Shown piece after piece: positions 1 through 7,417 of a stretch of 23,331 bases of DNA (position 1 is the stretch's first letter; the number at the start of each line of letters is the position of its first letter). Source of the stretch: an uncultured Oscillibacter sp. (lineage in GTDB: Bacteria > Bacillota > Clostridia > Oscillospirales > Oscillospiraceae). The position numbers were made by a program, and so were the translations under genes. The stretch covers positions 1-23,331 of the forward strand of contig UQUC01000028.1 of NCBI GenBank assembly GCA_900544105.1, written 5' to 3'. The notes under the pieces are model-generated. The model had not been told where the DNA came from, did no database searches, and was given only the letters and a program-made list of their open reading frames with translations.

Positions 1-137
1 CACTGCGGCCGGGGGAGGGAAGCCCCCTGTTTCGGCGTGGAAGCCGCTGTGCGCGCGCCTTTGAGCAAGGGCGGGTACCCCGCGAAAGAAAGCAGGAGCC
101 GTCTGCGAGAGAAGTTAAAAATAGTTCACTTTTTCTG
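1..137. other. Left-edge stretch, no gene recognised
   Basis: I see no recognisable gene here. A small inverted repeat (GGGGG at 11-15, CCCCC at 23-27) is present. Two forward frames are open from the window edge (one to a TGA at 139-141, one to a TAA near 191-193), so this could be the tail of an upstream gene, but neither translation resembles a family I know. Confidence 0.3.
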
Positions 138-166
138 TTGACATCCGCACATGTAAGTGATATATT
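138..166 (+). promoter_or_regulatory. Sigma-A promoter with overlapping inverted repeat
   Basis: The -35 box TTGACA (138-143) and -10 box TATATT (161-166) are separated by 17 bases, close to the vegetative consensus. The inverted repeat GTGAT (157-161) / ATCAC (173-177) straddles the -10 and the expected start site, a natural place for a repressor. The XRE-type protein encoded at 624-830 is the obvious candidate for autoregulation (inference). The RBS GAGGGA (199-204) precedes the ATG at 211. Confidence 0.7.
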
Positions 167-210
167 TGTAACATCACAAGTGCGAAATATATAACATCGA
201 GGGAAGAACT

Positions 211-621
211 ATGGATAGGAGAGTAACCTTGCGGGAGCTGCTTATCGCCCGCATCGTATTGGCAATTTGTATTGCGGTTTATTATTGGTGCTGGGCCAGA
301 AATGGATGGGAAAATTATTTCAGCTCCATCCAGACAACGGTTGCAACCTTTGCTTTTCTCTTTTTCTGCTTTTTGGGTGTGCGGGAAAGGAAATACAAGA
401 AAGAGGTCGTGGACGAAATGGCTGCGGCAAATCTGAAACGCTGTGACTCGGTCTGTTATAAGATCACGATGGTATTGATCGTCTGCATCGGGTTCCTGTC
501 CGCCATCCTTCGGCTTGTTATATCCTCAGAGGTAATTGGCTACCTGCTGATGGGTGTGCTGGTACTGACGTCCATGATACGAGCGATCCTGTTCTGCTAT
601 ATGGACGCGAAGGGGGCTTGA
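211..621 (+). CDS. Small membrane protein of unknown function
   Basis: 136 residues. I do not recognise the family. Four hydrophobic stretches (about residues 10-28, 43-58, 84-104 and 109-131) predict a four-helix inner-membrane protein. The central loop (about 60-80) is charged and lies between helices 2 and 3. There is no signal peptidase site. The ATG has a good RBS (GAGGGA, 7-base spacing) and follows a consensus promoter. The next gene, an XRE-type regulator, starts directly after the stop, so the pair is one operon. Membrane-protein plus small-HTH pairs are common in Firmicutes, often in stress-response or mobile contexts, but nothing in the sequence fixes a function. Base composition is lower in GC than the catabolic genes downstream, compatible with acquisition. 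Confidence 0.75.
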   Translation: MDRRVTLRELLIARIVLAICIAVYYWCWARNGWENYFSSIQTTVATFAFLFFCFLGVRERKYKKEVVDEMAAANLKRCDSVCYKITMVLIVCIGFLSAILRLVISSEVIGYLLMGVLVLTSMIRAILFCYMDAKGA

Positions 622-623
622 TC

Positions 624-830
624 GTGCTTGTAACCAAAATCAAAGAATACCGGGAGCAGGCGGGGTATAAGCAGAGCGAGCTGGCCGAGCTTGTCGGCGC
701 AAGACGGGAAACGATCGTCCATCTGGAAAACGGAAGATATAATCCATCCCTCAAATTGGCTATGGATATTGCGAACGTGTTCCATGTGACTGTTGAGGAC
801 TTGTTTGAATTTGTCGATGAGAAGAAGTAA
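624..830 (+). CDS. XRE-family small HTH transcriptional regulator
   Basis: About 68 residues, almost entirely a Cro/CI-type helix-turn-helix: TKIKEYREQAGYKQSELAEL, then VGARRETIVHLENGRYNPSL with the recognition helix, then a short IANVFHVTVEDLFEF tail. This is the compact single-domain form typical of Firmicute XRE regulators. Start choice: a TTG at 618 would overlap the preceding stop, but the Shine-Dalgarno-like AAGGGGG (610-616) is only 1-2 bases from it and about 7 from the GTG at 624, so I prefer GTG. It is cotranscribed with the upstream membrane protein and probably controls their shared promoter through the GTGAT/ATCAC repeat (inference). DNA binding is well supported; the target is not. 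Confidence 0.85.
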   Translation: MLVTKIKEYREQAGYKQSELAELVGARRETIVHLENGRYNPSLKLAMDIANVFHVTVEDLFEFVDEKK

Positions 831-951
831 GCAAAAACAACCAACCCGGCCAAGTCTATCAACGGTCAAGATGCGTTCCGGAAACCACTCCGTCATGTAA
901 TTGCGCATCAGCTTCCGCAAACCCGTGCCGTTTCGTTTTGCGTAAGCCGGT

Positions 952-994
952 CCTGACCGTGATGGAATACGGATCCGGCTTCCGGCCGGTCAGG
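952..994. repeat. Inverted repeat 1 of the cluster
   Basis: CCTGACCG (952-959) is the exact reverse complement of CGGTCAGG (987-994). The 27-base interval is GC-rich and has further internal self-complementarity (GGATCC / GGCTTCCGGCC). No T-run follows on either strand. Confidence 0.55.
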
Positions 995-1031
995 TCATGG
1001 AAGTCCTGTGCCGCAAGGCTTTCCGAGTAAG

Positions 1032-1075
1032 AAACCACCCGTGCCTCGACAAAAAGTTCGAAACACGGGTGGTTT
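1032..1075. repeat. Inverted repeat 2: long hairpin, possible terminator
   Basis: AAACCACCCGTG (1032-1043) pairs perfectly with CACGGGTGGTTT (1064-1075). Inside, after a 2-base mismatch, TCGA pairs with TCGA around an 8-base loop. The right arm ends in TTTT on the + strand, so it could act as a weak intrinsic terminator for the membrane-protein/XRE operon, though it lies 200 bases past the stop. Confidence 0.65.
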
Positions 1076-1105
1076 TCCAATTCGCCTCGCGTTTTCCTGA
1101 TCGGA

Positions 1106-1134
1106 AAATCGTGCAAGCGGCACTTGCACGATTT
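1106..1134. repeat. Inverted repeat 3: perfect 12-bp hairpin
   Basis: AAATCGTGCAAG (1106-1117) and CTTGCACGATTT (1123-1134) are exact reverse complements around a 5-base loop, CGGCA. There is no T-tract on the + strand. On the minus strand the stem runs into TTTTCC. It could be a REP-like element, a weak minus-strand terminator or a protein-binding palindrome. Confidence 0.65.
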
Positions 1135-1204
1135 GCGTGGTATCATCAGGCCGGCTTTATCTGGCATCTTGATAACAGTCTATATTTCTTAGTGATATCC
1201 ACTA

Positions 1205-1233
1205 TTGCCATTTGACAGAAAAACAACTACAAT
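1205..1233 (+). promoter_or_regulatory. Promoter of the PucR gene
   Basis: TTGCCA (1205-1210), 17-base spacer, TACAAT (1228-1233). A second TTGACA (1212-1217) lies too close to this -10 to be its partner. A leader of roughly 80 bases leads to the RBS AGGTGA ahead of the ATG at 1321. Confidence 0.6.
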
Positions 1234-1320
1234 ACTTCTAAAATTGAGAGGTTTGCTTTCAGGGCATGATCGATGAGACCAACCTTTGAACGCTGCCCAT
1301 GAAAAAAAGAAGGTGAAACC

Positions 1321-2916
1321 ATGAGCGTGACCGTATCCGACCTGCTGAAGCTGCCGTCCCTGCAACAGGCTCGCGTGATTGGCGGCGCAGGCGGGCTGAA
1401 AAAGGTCGTGTCTTCGATCTCCGTATTGGAATCTACCGATCCGGGGGTCCTGATCAACGAGGTGTTTCACCACAACAAATACCCCGGCAGTGAGATCGTT
1501 ATTACCGGCTTTCTCAACTGCATCAATGATGTAGAGCGACAGTGCTCCAATCTGCTGCGGCTCATTGAGGGCGGGGAAGTGGGGATGGTGCTGTATTATG
1601 TGGGCGTGTATCTCCCCTATGTGGATCAGCGGCTCATTGAGATTGCCAACGAACACGATTTCGTCCTGATCTGTATGCCGGAGGGCCAGCGGCATCTCCG
1701 TTACAGCGACCTGATCACCGACGTGACAGAGTGCATCTACAAGGATCGCCTGGTACCGGGCTCCCTTGTGTCGGATATTCTTGCGCGGATCTCCTCAGCG
1801 CCGCACCATCAGCAGACGGTGGGGACCGCGCTGCAAATGCTGTGCGCGGAGCTGGGGTGCTCCGCGGTATTGACTACCCATGAAGGCAACATTCTGAATC
1901 TTGCGACCTGGCCCAGCGGCATGGAGGATCCGGTCCGGGAGGGGATAGAACGCTGTCTGCCGCTTTCGGCTGAACAGACCTGCGCACCCTGCCCCTTCCT
2001 TGCGGATGCGGAAATGTCCTGCATTCCTATCCGCTCGGACCTGGCGCAGCCGCTCCGTCTGGCGCTGATCAAGGTCGGCGCGCCGCTGGAGGCTTCGTTG
2101 GTGGAGCAGGCGGCGGATATCGTGCGGATCTGCATCAATATCTGGGGAAAGCAGCATGGCGCTGTGGCGATCCATGAATTGTTGCGGGCGATCTTGCAGG
2201 ACGAGCCGCTGAAAATGCGCCGTCTGGCGGAGATCTTTCATGTGGACGTTGCCTCTGTCCATGAGCTGTGGATGCTGTGCGGTGTGGATGCCGGGGAAGT
2301 GGAGCAGCGGATCGAGCAGGATCTGGCTCTGGCCAGACAGTGTGCGGATACCGTTGTGGGCGCGATCTATGAAGGGCAGCCGGTCATGTGCCTGAGCACG
2401 CCACATTCTTTGAGGGAAACCGAGAGCGCCATCCAGGAGATCCTTTCGTGCGCGCTGGAAACCAGTCCGGATGCTGTGGTGGTGCGATGCAGTGGATTGT
2501 CCAATACAACAAGCTGCCGGAGAGCATATTTGTTAACTCTCGACAATTTGGAGGATGCCAGGCGCATTTTCCCTCATAAAAAAATGTTCCTGCAAGGGGA
2601 GCTGGAGCTGGCGGCTTCCTGTCGCAAGCGCATTGACGAAGGGGAGGCTGCTGCTGTGCGGCGCACCCTGCCGCTGGCAGCGTTGCAGGCTGACCGGGAA
2701 TACCACGATCTGCTTGATACGGCCTGTGTCTTTCTTCTGGACTGCGACGGCAGCGTTACACGGACCGCGGAGATGCTGTTTCTCCATAAGAACACCATCA
2801 AGTACCGGCTTCAGAGGATTGCGGACCTGCTGGGCTACCGCCTTGGAAAAATGCCGGAGACCATCGAGCTTTACCGCAGCGCCGCGGTTTACCGGCTCCT
2901 CCATGAGATTCGTTGA
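1321..2916 (+). CDS. PucR-family transcriptional regulator
   Basis: 531 residues, the usual length for the family. Residues about 5-125 form the N-terminal PucR (purine catabolism regulator) domain, beginning SVTVSDLLKLPSLQQARVIG. The middle is a variable sensor region with a CdaR/GGDEF-like segment at about 290-410. The C-terminus (about 465-525) is the PucR/CdaR helix-turn-helix, with LDCDGSVTRTAEMLFLHKNT and IKYRLQRIADLLGYRL. PucR in Bacillus subtilis activates purine-degradation genes and is a purine-intermediate sensor. Here the next genes are an NCS1 permease, a DUF917 protein and a HyuA-type hydantoinase, so it most likely activates that operon, whose promoter has a poor -35 box. The gene has its own promoter and terminator. 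The ligand is unknown. Confidence 0.9.
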   Translation: MSVTVSDLLKLPSLQQARVIGGAGGLKKVVSSISVLESTDPGVLINEVFHHNKYPGSEIVITGFLNCINDVERQCSNLLRLIEGGEVGMVLYYVGVYLPYVDQRLIEIANEHDFVLICMPEGQRHLRYSDLITDVTECIYKDRLVPGSLVSDILARISSAPHHQQTVGTALQMLCAELGCSAVLTTHEGNILNLATWPSGMEDPVREGIERCLPLSAEQTCAPCPFLADAEMSCIPIRSDLAQPLRLALIKVGAPLEASLVEQAADIVRICINIWGKQHGAVAIHELLRAILQDEPLKMRRLAEIFHVDVASVHELWMLCGVDAGEVEQRIEQDLALARQCADTVVGAIYEGQPVMCLSTPHSLRETESAIQEILSCALETSPDAVVVRCSGLSNTTSCRRAYLLTLDNLEDARRIFPHKKMFLQGELELAASCRKRIDEGEAAAVRRTLPLAALQADREYHDLLDTACVFLLDCDGSVTRTAEMLFLHKNTIKYRLQRIADLLGYRLGKMPETIELYRSAAVYRLLHEIR

Positions 2917-2932
2917 TATTTACAATAAGTAC

Positions 2933-2977
2933 GGCTGCGCTGTTTGTCCTTTGGGACAAGCAGTGCAGCCTTTTTTT
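2933..2977 (+). terminator. Intrinsic terminator after the PucR gene
   Basis: A 17-bp stem with two G-U pairs (2933-2949 with 2954-2970) and a 4-base loop is followed directly by seven T (2971-2977). It separates the regulator transcript from the permease operon. Confidence 0.93.
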
Positions 2978-3012
2978 CTGCCTATCTGACAGTATTCTTC
3001 ACTGCTTTGAAG

Positions 3013-3021
3013 TGCTATACT
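3013..3021 (+). promoter_or_regulatory. Extended -10 promoter of the permease operon
   Basis: TGCTATACT (3013-3021) is an extended -10 box (TG, one base, TATACT). At the 17-base spacing there is no recognisable -35 box, which fits a promoter needing an activator such as the PucR protein encoded just upstream. The RBS AGAGGTG (3064-3070) is 7 bases before the ATG at 3078. Confidence 0.55.
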
Positions 3022-3077
3022 TGCCCCATTCTTTAGTTCGGACACAGAATATACCCAAGAGAAAGAGGTGTTTTCCC

Positions 3078-4415
3078 ATGCGTGAAAACAACAGCGGCTT
3101 CAAAATCGATGAATCCCAGCGCCAGAGCTGGCTGTCCATTGCGGCAGTCTGGGCGGGCGGCATGATCTGCGTGCCCTGCCTGATGATCGGCGGCGTGCTG
3201 GCTGGCGGCGGACTGAGCCTCGGTCAGATCGTTCTGTCCATCCTGATCGGCTACGGCCTGATCTGTGCCTATATGATCTGCATCGGTATGCAGGCCTGCG
3301 ATACCGGACTGCCGGTGTCCGTGATGGCCTCCGGTGCGCTGGGCGAAAAGGGCGCACGGTATATCATCAGCACACTTCTTGCGATCGCCTGCGTCGGTTG
3401 GTTCGGTATCCAGTCTGCCACCTGCGGCAGCGCCTTTGCCAACATGGTGGCCAATATGCTGGGCACGGAGGCGTCCCCGGTATTTGTTTCCATCAGCTCC
3501 ATCGTCTGGGGCGTCATCATGCTGCTGACGGCCTGCGTCGGCTTCAAGGGCCTCAAGTGGCTGAACTATATCGCCGTGCCGCTGCTGGTCATCGTCTGCC
3601 TGTACGGTCTCATTGCCGGTATTACCACAAATGACGGCGGCAGTGCCATCGCAAACTATGCGCCCGAGAATTCCTCCGGCATGGTGTTCGGCATCTCTAT
3701 GGTGGTCGCCTCCTTTGCCCTGGGCGGCGTGATCTCCGCCGACTACTGCCGCTTTGCCAGGAGCCGTGCGGATGTGGTGAAATCCTCCCTTGTGGGCGTT
3801 ATTCCCGCAGGACTCTTTATGCTGCTGACCGGCGCGCTTATGAGCGTTGTGACGGGCCAGTATGACATTTCCGCCATCCTCGCCTCTCTGGGCGTACCGT
3901 TTGTCGGTCTTGTGGCGCTGGTGCTGGCAACCTGGACCACCAACGTTACCAACGCCTATTCCGGCGGTCTGGCCCTCAGCAATCTCCTTGGCTTTGATGA
4001 GAGCAAGTTCAAGATCACCACAGGTGTGGCCGGCGCCATCGGCACGCTGCTGGCAGCCTTCGGCCTGCTGAATGCCTTCCAGGGCTTCCTGTCCCTCATG
4101 TCCGCGCTGATCCCGCCGCTGGCCGGTGTGCTGATCGCCTCCTACTGGATCGTGGGCAAGGGCAAGCGGGAGAATTTCTCTCCCCGCCCCGGTTTTTCCG
4201 CCGTCGGCGTCATCTCCTTTGCCGTGGGCGCTGTGTTTGCCTGCATCACCGGCGGTACCTTCGCCAGCTTCCCCGGTCTGGTAGAGGCGATGCCGTTTCT
4301 GAACTGGCCGTTCTTTGTTGGCCCGGTCAACGGAATTGTGGTTTCTCTGGTCCTCTATGTGGGTCTCGCGAAGCTGACGTCCGCAAAGCCGATGCCCGCA
4401 AAGCAGACTGCGTAA
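3078..4415 (+). CDS. NCS1-family cytosine/purine-type permease
   Basis: 445 residues, about 12 hydrophobic helices and a short polar N-terminus (MRENNSGFKIDESQRQSWLS). The opening helix with WLSIAAVWAGGMICVPCLMI and the following GGGLSLGQ loop are typical of CodB-like NCS1 carriers, which import nucleobases, hydantoins or allantoin by H+ or Na+ symport. The start at 3078 is chosen over in-frame upstream starts because the strong RBS AGAGGTG lies 7 bases before it and the upstream extension runs across the promoter. Downstream, separated by 75 bases, are DUF917 and hydantoinase genes, so the likely cargo is the substrate of those enzymes, a cyclic amide such as a hydantoin, rather than cytosine itself (inference). 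No cytosine deaminase is nearby. Confidence 0.88.
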   Translation: MRENNSGFKIDESQRQSWLSIAAVWAGGMICVPCLMIGGVLAGGGLSLGQIVLSILIGYGLICAYMICIGMQACDTGLPVSVMASGALGEKGARYIISTLLAIACVGWFGIQSATCGSAFANMVANMLGTEASPVFVSISSIVWGVIMLLTACVGFKGLKWLNYIAVPLLVIVCLYGLIAGITTNDGGSAIANYAPENSSGMVFGISMVVASFALGGVISADYCRFARSRADVVKSSLVGVIPAGLFMLLTGALMSVVTGQYDISAILASLGVPFVGLVALVLATWTTNVTNAYSGGLALSNLLGFDESKFKITTGVAGAIGTLLAAFGLLNAFQGFLSLMSALIPPLAGVLIASYWIVGKGKRENFSPRPGFSAVGVISFAVGAVFACITGGTFASFPGLVEAMPFLNWPFFVGPVNGIVVSLVLYVGLAKLTSAKPMPAKQTA

Positions 4416-4424
4416 TATCTGTCG

Positions 4425-4456
4425 CAGGAGGAGCGGGGATCTGCCCGCTTCTCCTG
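4425..4456 (+). other. Intercistronic hairpin without T-tract
   Basis: A 13-bp stem with one G-U pair (4425-4437 with 4444-4456) and a 6-base loop, GATCTG. No T-run follows, so it is not a standard terminator. It may protect the permease mRNA 3' end or tune the ratio of permease to the enzymes downstream. Confidence 0.6.
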
Positions 4457-4490
4457 TGCACTGCAATTATAACGAAAGAAGGAAAAGGTC

Positions 4491-5582
4491 ATGCGAAAAA
4501 TCGGAATCCCTGAGATCGAAGATATTGCCACCGGCGCGGCGCTGCTGGGCGCCGGCGGCGGCGGTGATCCCTATGTAGGCAAGCTGGTGGCCATCGGCGC
4601 TGTACAGGAGTGCGGCCCTGTCACGCTGCTGGACCCGGAGGAGGTGCCGGATGACGCCCTTGTTGTTCCCATCGCCATGATGGGCGCGCCGACGGTACTG
4701 GCGGAGAAGGCCATCGGCGGCAACGAATACAAAAAGCTCTTTGATATGGTCTCCAAGTTCTTCGGCAGGGAGATCTACGCCTTTATGCCCATCGAGGCCG
4801 GTGGCGTCAACTCCATGCTGCCCATCGCTGCGGCGGCCCGGCTGAATATGCCGATGGTGGATGTGGACGGCATGGGCCGTGCCTTCCCTGAATTGCAGAT
4901 GGTGACCTTTACCATCGGCGGTATCAAGGCAACGCCGATGGCGCTGGTGGACGAGAAGGGCAACAGCTGCATCTTTGAGACCATCACCAACAAGTGGACG
5001 GAGGAGCTGGCCCGGTCGGTCACCATGAGCTGCGGCGCATCGGTCTCCGTGTCTCTTTATCCCATGAGCGGCAAACAGATGAAGGAATTTGGCGTCCACG
5101 GCATCGTCACCCGCAGCCAGCAGCTTGGCAAGGCCATCCGCACTGTCAAGGACTGCGGCGACCAGACGCCGGAGGAGCATTTCCTTGAATTGTCCGAGGG
5201 CTTCAAGCTCTTTAAGGGCAAGATCGCGGATGTGCTGCGGGAGACCCGGGCCGGCTTCAACTTCGGCAAGGTCGTGCTGGAGGGCATCGGTGAGTACAAG
5301 GGCCATACCGCCTATGTGGAGTTCCAGAATGAGAACCTGACCGCCACGGTGGACGGCAAGATCCTGGCTACCACCCCCGACCTCATTTCTCTGGTGGATA
5401 CGGAGACCTATATCCCCGTTACCACAGACGGCCTCAAGTACGGCAAGCGTGTCATGGTGGTCGGTCTCAAGTGCTTCCACCTGTGGCGGACGGAAAAGGG
5501 CATCGAGCTGGTAGGCCCCCGCTATTTCGGCGTGGACACGGATTACATTCCTCTGGAAGAGCGCTGCAAGGGAGGTAACTGA
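4491..5582 (+). CDS. DUF917 / S-methyl-thiohydantoin desulfurase-like protein
   Basis: 363 residues, normal for the DUF917 family. The N-terminal domain carries the family glycine signature GAALLGAGGGGDPYVGKLVA (about residues 16-35), and the middle has MPIEAGGVNSMLPIAAAARL, where a substrate or metal site is expected. To my knowledge the family has been linked to S-methyl-thiohydantoin desulfuration, but most members are uncharacterised. They nearly always sit beside HyuA-type hydantoinases, as here, where the HyuA gene starts 2 bases after this stop; a functional complex or consecutive steps is likely. The RBS is AAGGA about 7 bases before the ATG. Substrate is not readable from sequence; a hydantoin-like ring compound is the best guess from permease, partner and PucR context. 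Confidence 0.85.
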   Translation: MRKIGIPEIEDIATGAALLGAGGGGDPYVGKLVAIGAVQECGPVTLLDPEEVPDDALVVPIAMMGAPTVLAEKAIGGNEYKKLFDMVSKFFGREIYAFMPIEAGGVNSMLPIAAAARLNMPMVDVDGMGRAFPELQMVTFTIGGIKATPMALVDEKGNSCIFETITNKWTEELARSVTMSCGASVSVSLYPMSGKQMKEFGVHGIVTRSQQLGKAIRTVKDCGDQTPEEHFLELSEGFKLFKGKIADVLRETRAGFNFGKVVLEGIGEYKGHTAYVEFQNENLTATVDGKILATTPDLISLVDTETYIPVTTDGLKYGKRVMVVGLKCFHLWRTEKGIELVGPRYFGVDTDYIPLEERCKGGN

Positions 5583-5584
5583 TC

Positions 5585-7138
5585 ATGTATAAACTCGGAA
5601 TTGATGTGGGCGGCACCAATACGGATGCCGTCCTGGTGGACGAGAACCGCGCGGTGGTGGCGGACATCAAGTATCCCACCTCTGCGGATATTTACGACGG
5701 TATTCTGGGCGCTATGCGCACGGTGCTGGAGGTCTCCGGTGTGGATCCCGCGCAGATCCATCAGGCAATGCTGGGTACGACCCAGTGCACCAACGCCATT
5801 GTGGAGCGCAAGAATCTGGCCCCCATCGGCATCCTGCGCATCGGCGCGCCTGCCACCACCGGCATCCGTCCCATGGTGGACTGGTCGGAGGATATTCAGA
5901 AGGTGGCCGTGGGCAGCACCATCATCGGAGGCGGCTTTGAATATGACGGCAGGGAACTGGCCCCGCTGGATACCGCTGCCGCCAAGTCGTTCTTTGAGGA
6001 GATGAAGGCAAAGGGCGTGAAGTCCATTGCCATTTCCAGTGTGTTCTCCACCGTCCGCAATGACCATGAGGTAGAGGCGGCCAAACTCTGCCGGGAGATC
6101 ATGGGCGAGGACGTCCATATTTCCATCTCCAGCGAGATTGGCTCTATGGGCCTGATCGAGCGGGAAAACGCCACGATCCTGAACGCCGCGCTGTGGCAGG
6201 TAGCCGAGCGCTTCACCGAGGGCTTTGCCAAGAGCCTGCGGGATGAGGGCATTGTCAATGCAGACGTGTATCTCAGCCAGAATGACGGCACGCTCATGAC
6301 CATGGAGCACGCCCGCCGCTATCCGATCCTGACGGTCGCCTGCGGCCCCACAAACTCCATTCGCGGCGCCAGCTACCTCTCCTCCTTGAAGGATGCCATC
6401 GTGGTAGATGTGGGCGGTACGACCACCGACCTCGGCGTGATCCAGAACGGCTTCCCCCGGGAATCCAGCGTGGCCGTCACCATTGGCGGTGTGCGCACCA
6501 ATTTCCGGATGCCGGACGTTATCTCCATCGGTCTGGGCGGCGGCTCCATCGTGCGTGTCAGGGATGACGGCAGCGTGACCGTCGGCCCCGACAGCGTGGG
6601 CTATGAGATCACAAAAAAGGCGCTTGTGTTCGGCGGCGATGTGATGACCGCCACCGATATCGCCGTGCGGCTGGGCATGGTGGAGCTGGGCGACAAGTCC
6701 AAGGTGGAAACCATTTCTCAGGAAGTGGCGGACAAGGCCATGGCTGCGATCCGCGCACTGGTGGAAGACAGCGTGGACGCCATGAAGGTCTCCAACGCGG
6801 ACGTAGATCTGATCCTTGTGGGCGGCGGCTCCATCATCCTGCCGGAGAAAATCAGCGGCGCGGCAACGGTCCTGAAGCCGGAGCACTTCGGCTGCGCCAA
6901 CGCCATCGGCTCCGCCATCTCCAAGGTGAGCGGCACCTATGAAAAGCTGATGAACTACGATGAGCTGCCCCGGGAGCAGTCGCTGGAAAAGGCCAAGAAG
7001 GAGGCCATTGAGCTGGCTGTGGAGGCTGGCGCCGTGCGGGATACCGTGGAGATCATCGAAATGGAGGATGTGCCGCTGGCCTATTATCCCGGCAACACCA
7101 ACCGCGTGAAGATCAAGGCTGCCGGCGATCTGAGCTAA
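5585..7138 (+). CDS. HyuA-type hydantoinase/oxoprolinase family protein
   Basis: 517 residues. The N-terminus begins with the actin-like phosphate loop GIDVGGTNTDAVLVDE (residues 4-19) followed by the hydantoinase A N-terminal domain. The second phosphate loop VVDVGGTTTDLGVI lies near residue 272, and a third glycine motif, LVGGGSIILP, near 416. These mark the ASKHA-fold ATP-dependent hydantoinase/oxoprolinase group, which opens five-membered cyclic amides by ATP-driven hydrolysis. It is the short version, without the C-terminal extension of full N-methylhydantoinase A, and no HyuB gene is present, so the DUF917 protein probably acts with it. Translation is coupled to DUF917: two intervening bases, with RBS GGGAGG inside the preceding gene end. 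Substrate unknown. Confidence 0.88.
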   Translation: MYKLGIDVGGTNTDAVLVDENRAVVADIKYPTSADIYDGILGAMRTVLEVSGVDPAQIHQAMLGTTQCTNAIVERKNLAPIGILRIGAPATTGIRPMVDWSEDIQKVAVGSTIIGGGFEYDGRELAPLDTAAAKSFFEEMKAKGVKSIAISSVFSTVRNDHEVEAAKLCREIMGEDVHISISSEIGSMGLIERENATILNAALWQVAERFTEGFAKSLRDEGIVNADVYLSQNDGTLMTMEHARRYPILTVACGPTNSIRGASYLSSLKDAIVVDVGGTTTDLGVIQNGFPRESSVAVTIGGVRTNFRMPDVISIGLGGGSIVRVRDDGSVTVGPDSVGYEITKKALVFGGDVMTATDIAVRLGMVELGDKSKVETISQEVADKAMAAIRALVEDSVDAMKVSNADVDLILVGGGSIILPEKISGAATVLKPEHFGCANAIGSAISKVSGTYEKLMNYDELPREQSLEKAKKEAIELAVEAGAVRDTVEIIEMEDVPLAYYPGNTNRVKIKAAGDLS

Positions 7139-7305
7139 AAGGAACGAAACGCGGGCTTTGCTTTGTGCGCCCTTGCTCCCATCAACTCCAAAAGGCAGAG
7201 CGTGTGCTGCTTGAACAGAAGCGAAAGAGCTGGCTCTTTTGAGACCGGAACCGCGGTGCCCTTTGTCAGCTTGGGAGAGAGCCGGATATCACACAACAGG
7301 AAACA

Positions 7306-7344
7306 GCCACGGATCAGGGTACCCTGATCCGTGGCTGATTTTTT
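7306..7344 (+). terminator. Terminator of the permease-DUF917-HyuA operon
   Basis: A perfect 30-base palindrome (7306-7320 with 7321-7335) forms a 13-bp stem with a 4-base loop, followed by TGA and six T (7339-7344). It lies between convergent operons. The minus-strand side has only a short T-stretch, so it mainly serves the + strand. The rest of 7139-7417 shows no gene. Confidence 0.93.
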
Positions 7345-7417
7345 GCCAATACGAGGCGAACATCTCAATTTTGATTGCGACCGGCTGCGGTCCAACGCCT
7401 GCCGGCAGGGGAGGGGG

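Larger units (their letters stand above)
831..1204. other. Intergenic stretch with three inverted repeats, no gene recognised
   Basis: No reading frame here has a ribosome site and a recognisable protein. Minus-strand frames give up to about 100 codons with no family resemblance, possibly a decayed gene. The stretch holds three inverted repeats in under 200 bases, listed separately. Confidence 0.5.

Noticed and set aside
859..1167. A small minus-strand protein of about 100 residues after the XRE gene
   Set aside because: No plausible RBS or family was seen and it is interrupted by the hairpins; treated as possible gene debris only.
2913..3077. An upstream in-frame extension of the permease
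   Set aside because: It would read through the PucR terminator and the permease promoter. The ATG at 3078 has the proper RBS and a typical permease N-terminus.
3033..4466. A 477-codon minus-strand frame opposite the permease
   Set aside because: Same signature of a mirror frame (His/Gly/Asp-rich, no motifs). The + strand protein has clean membrane helices and family features.
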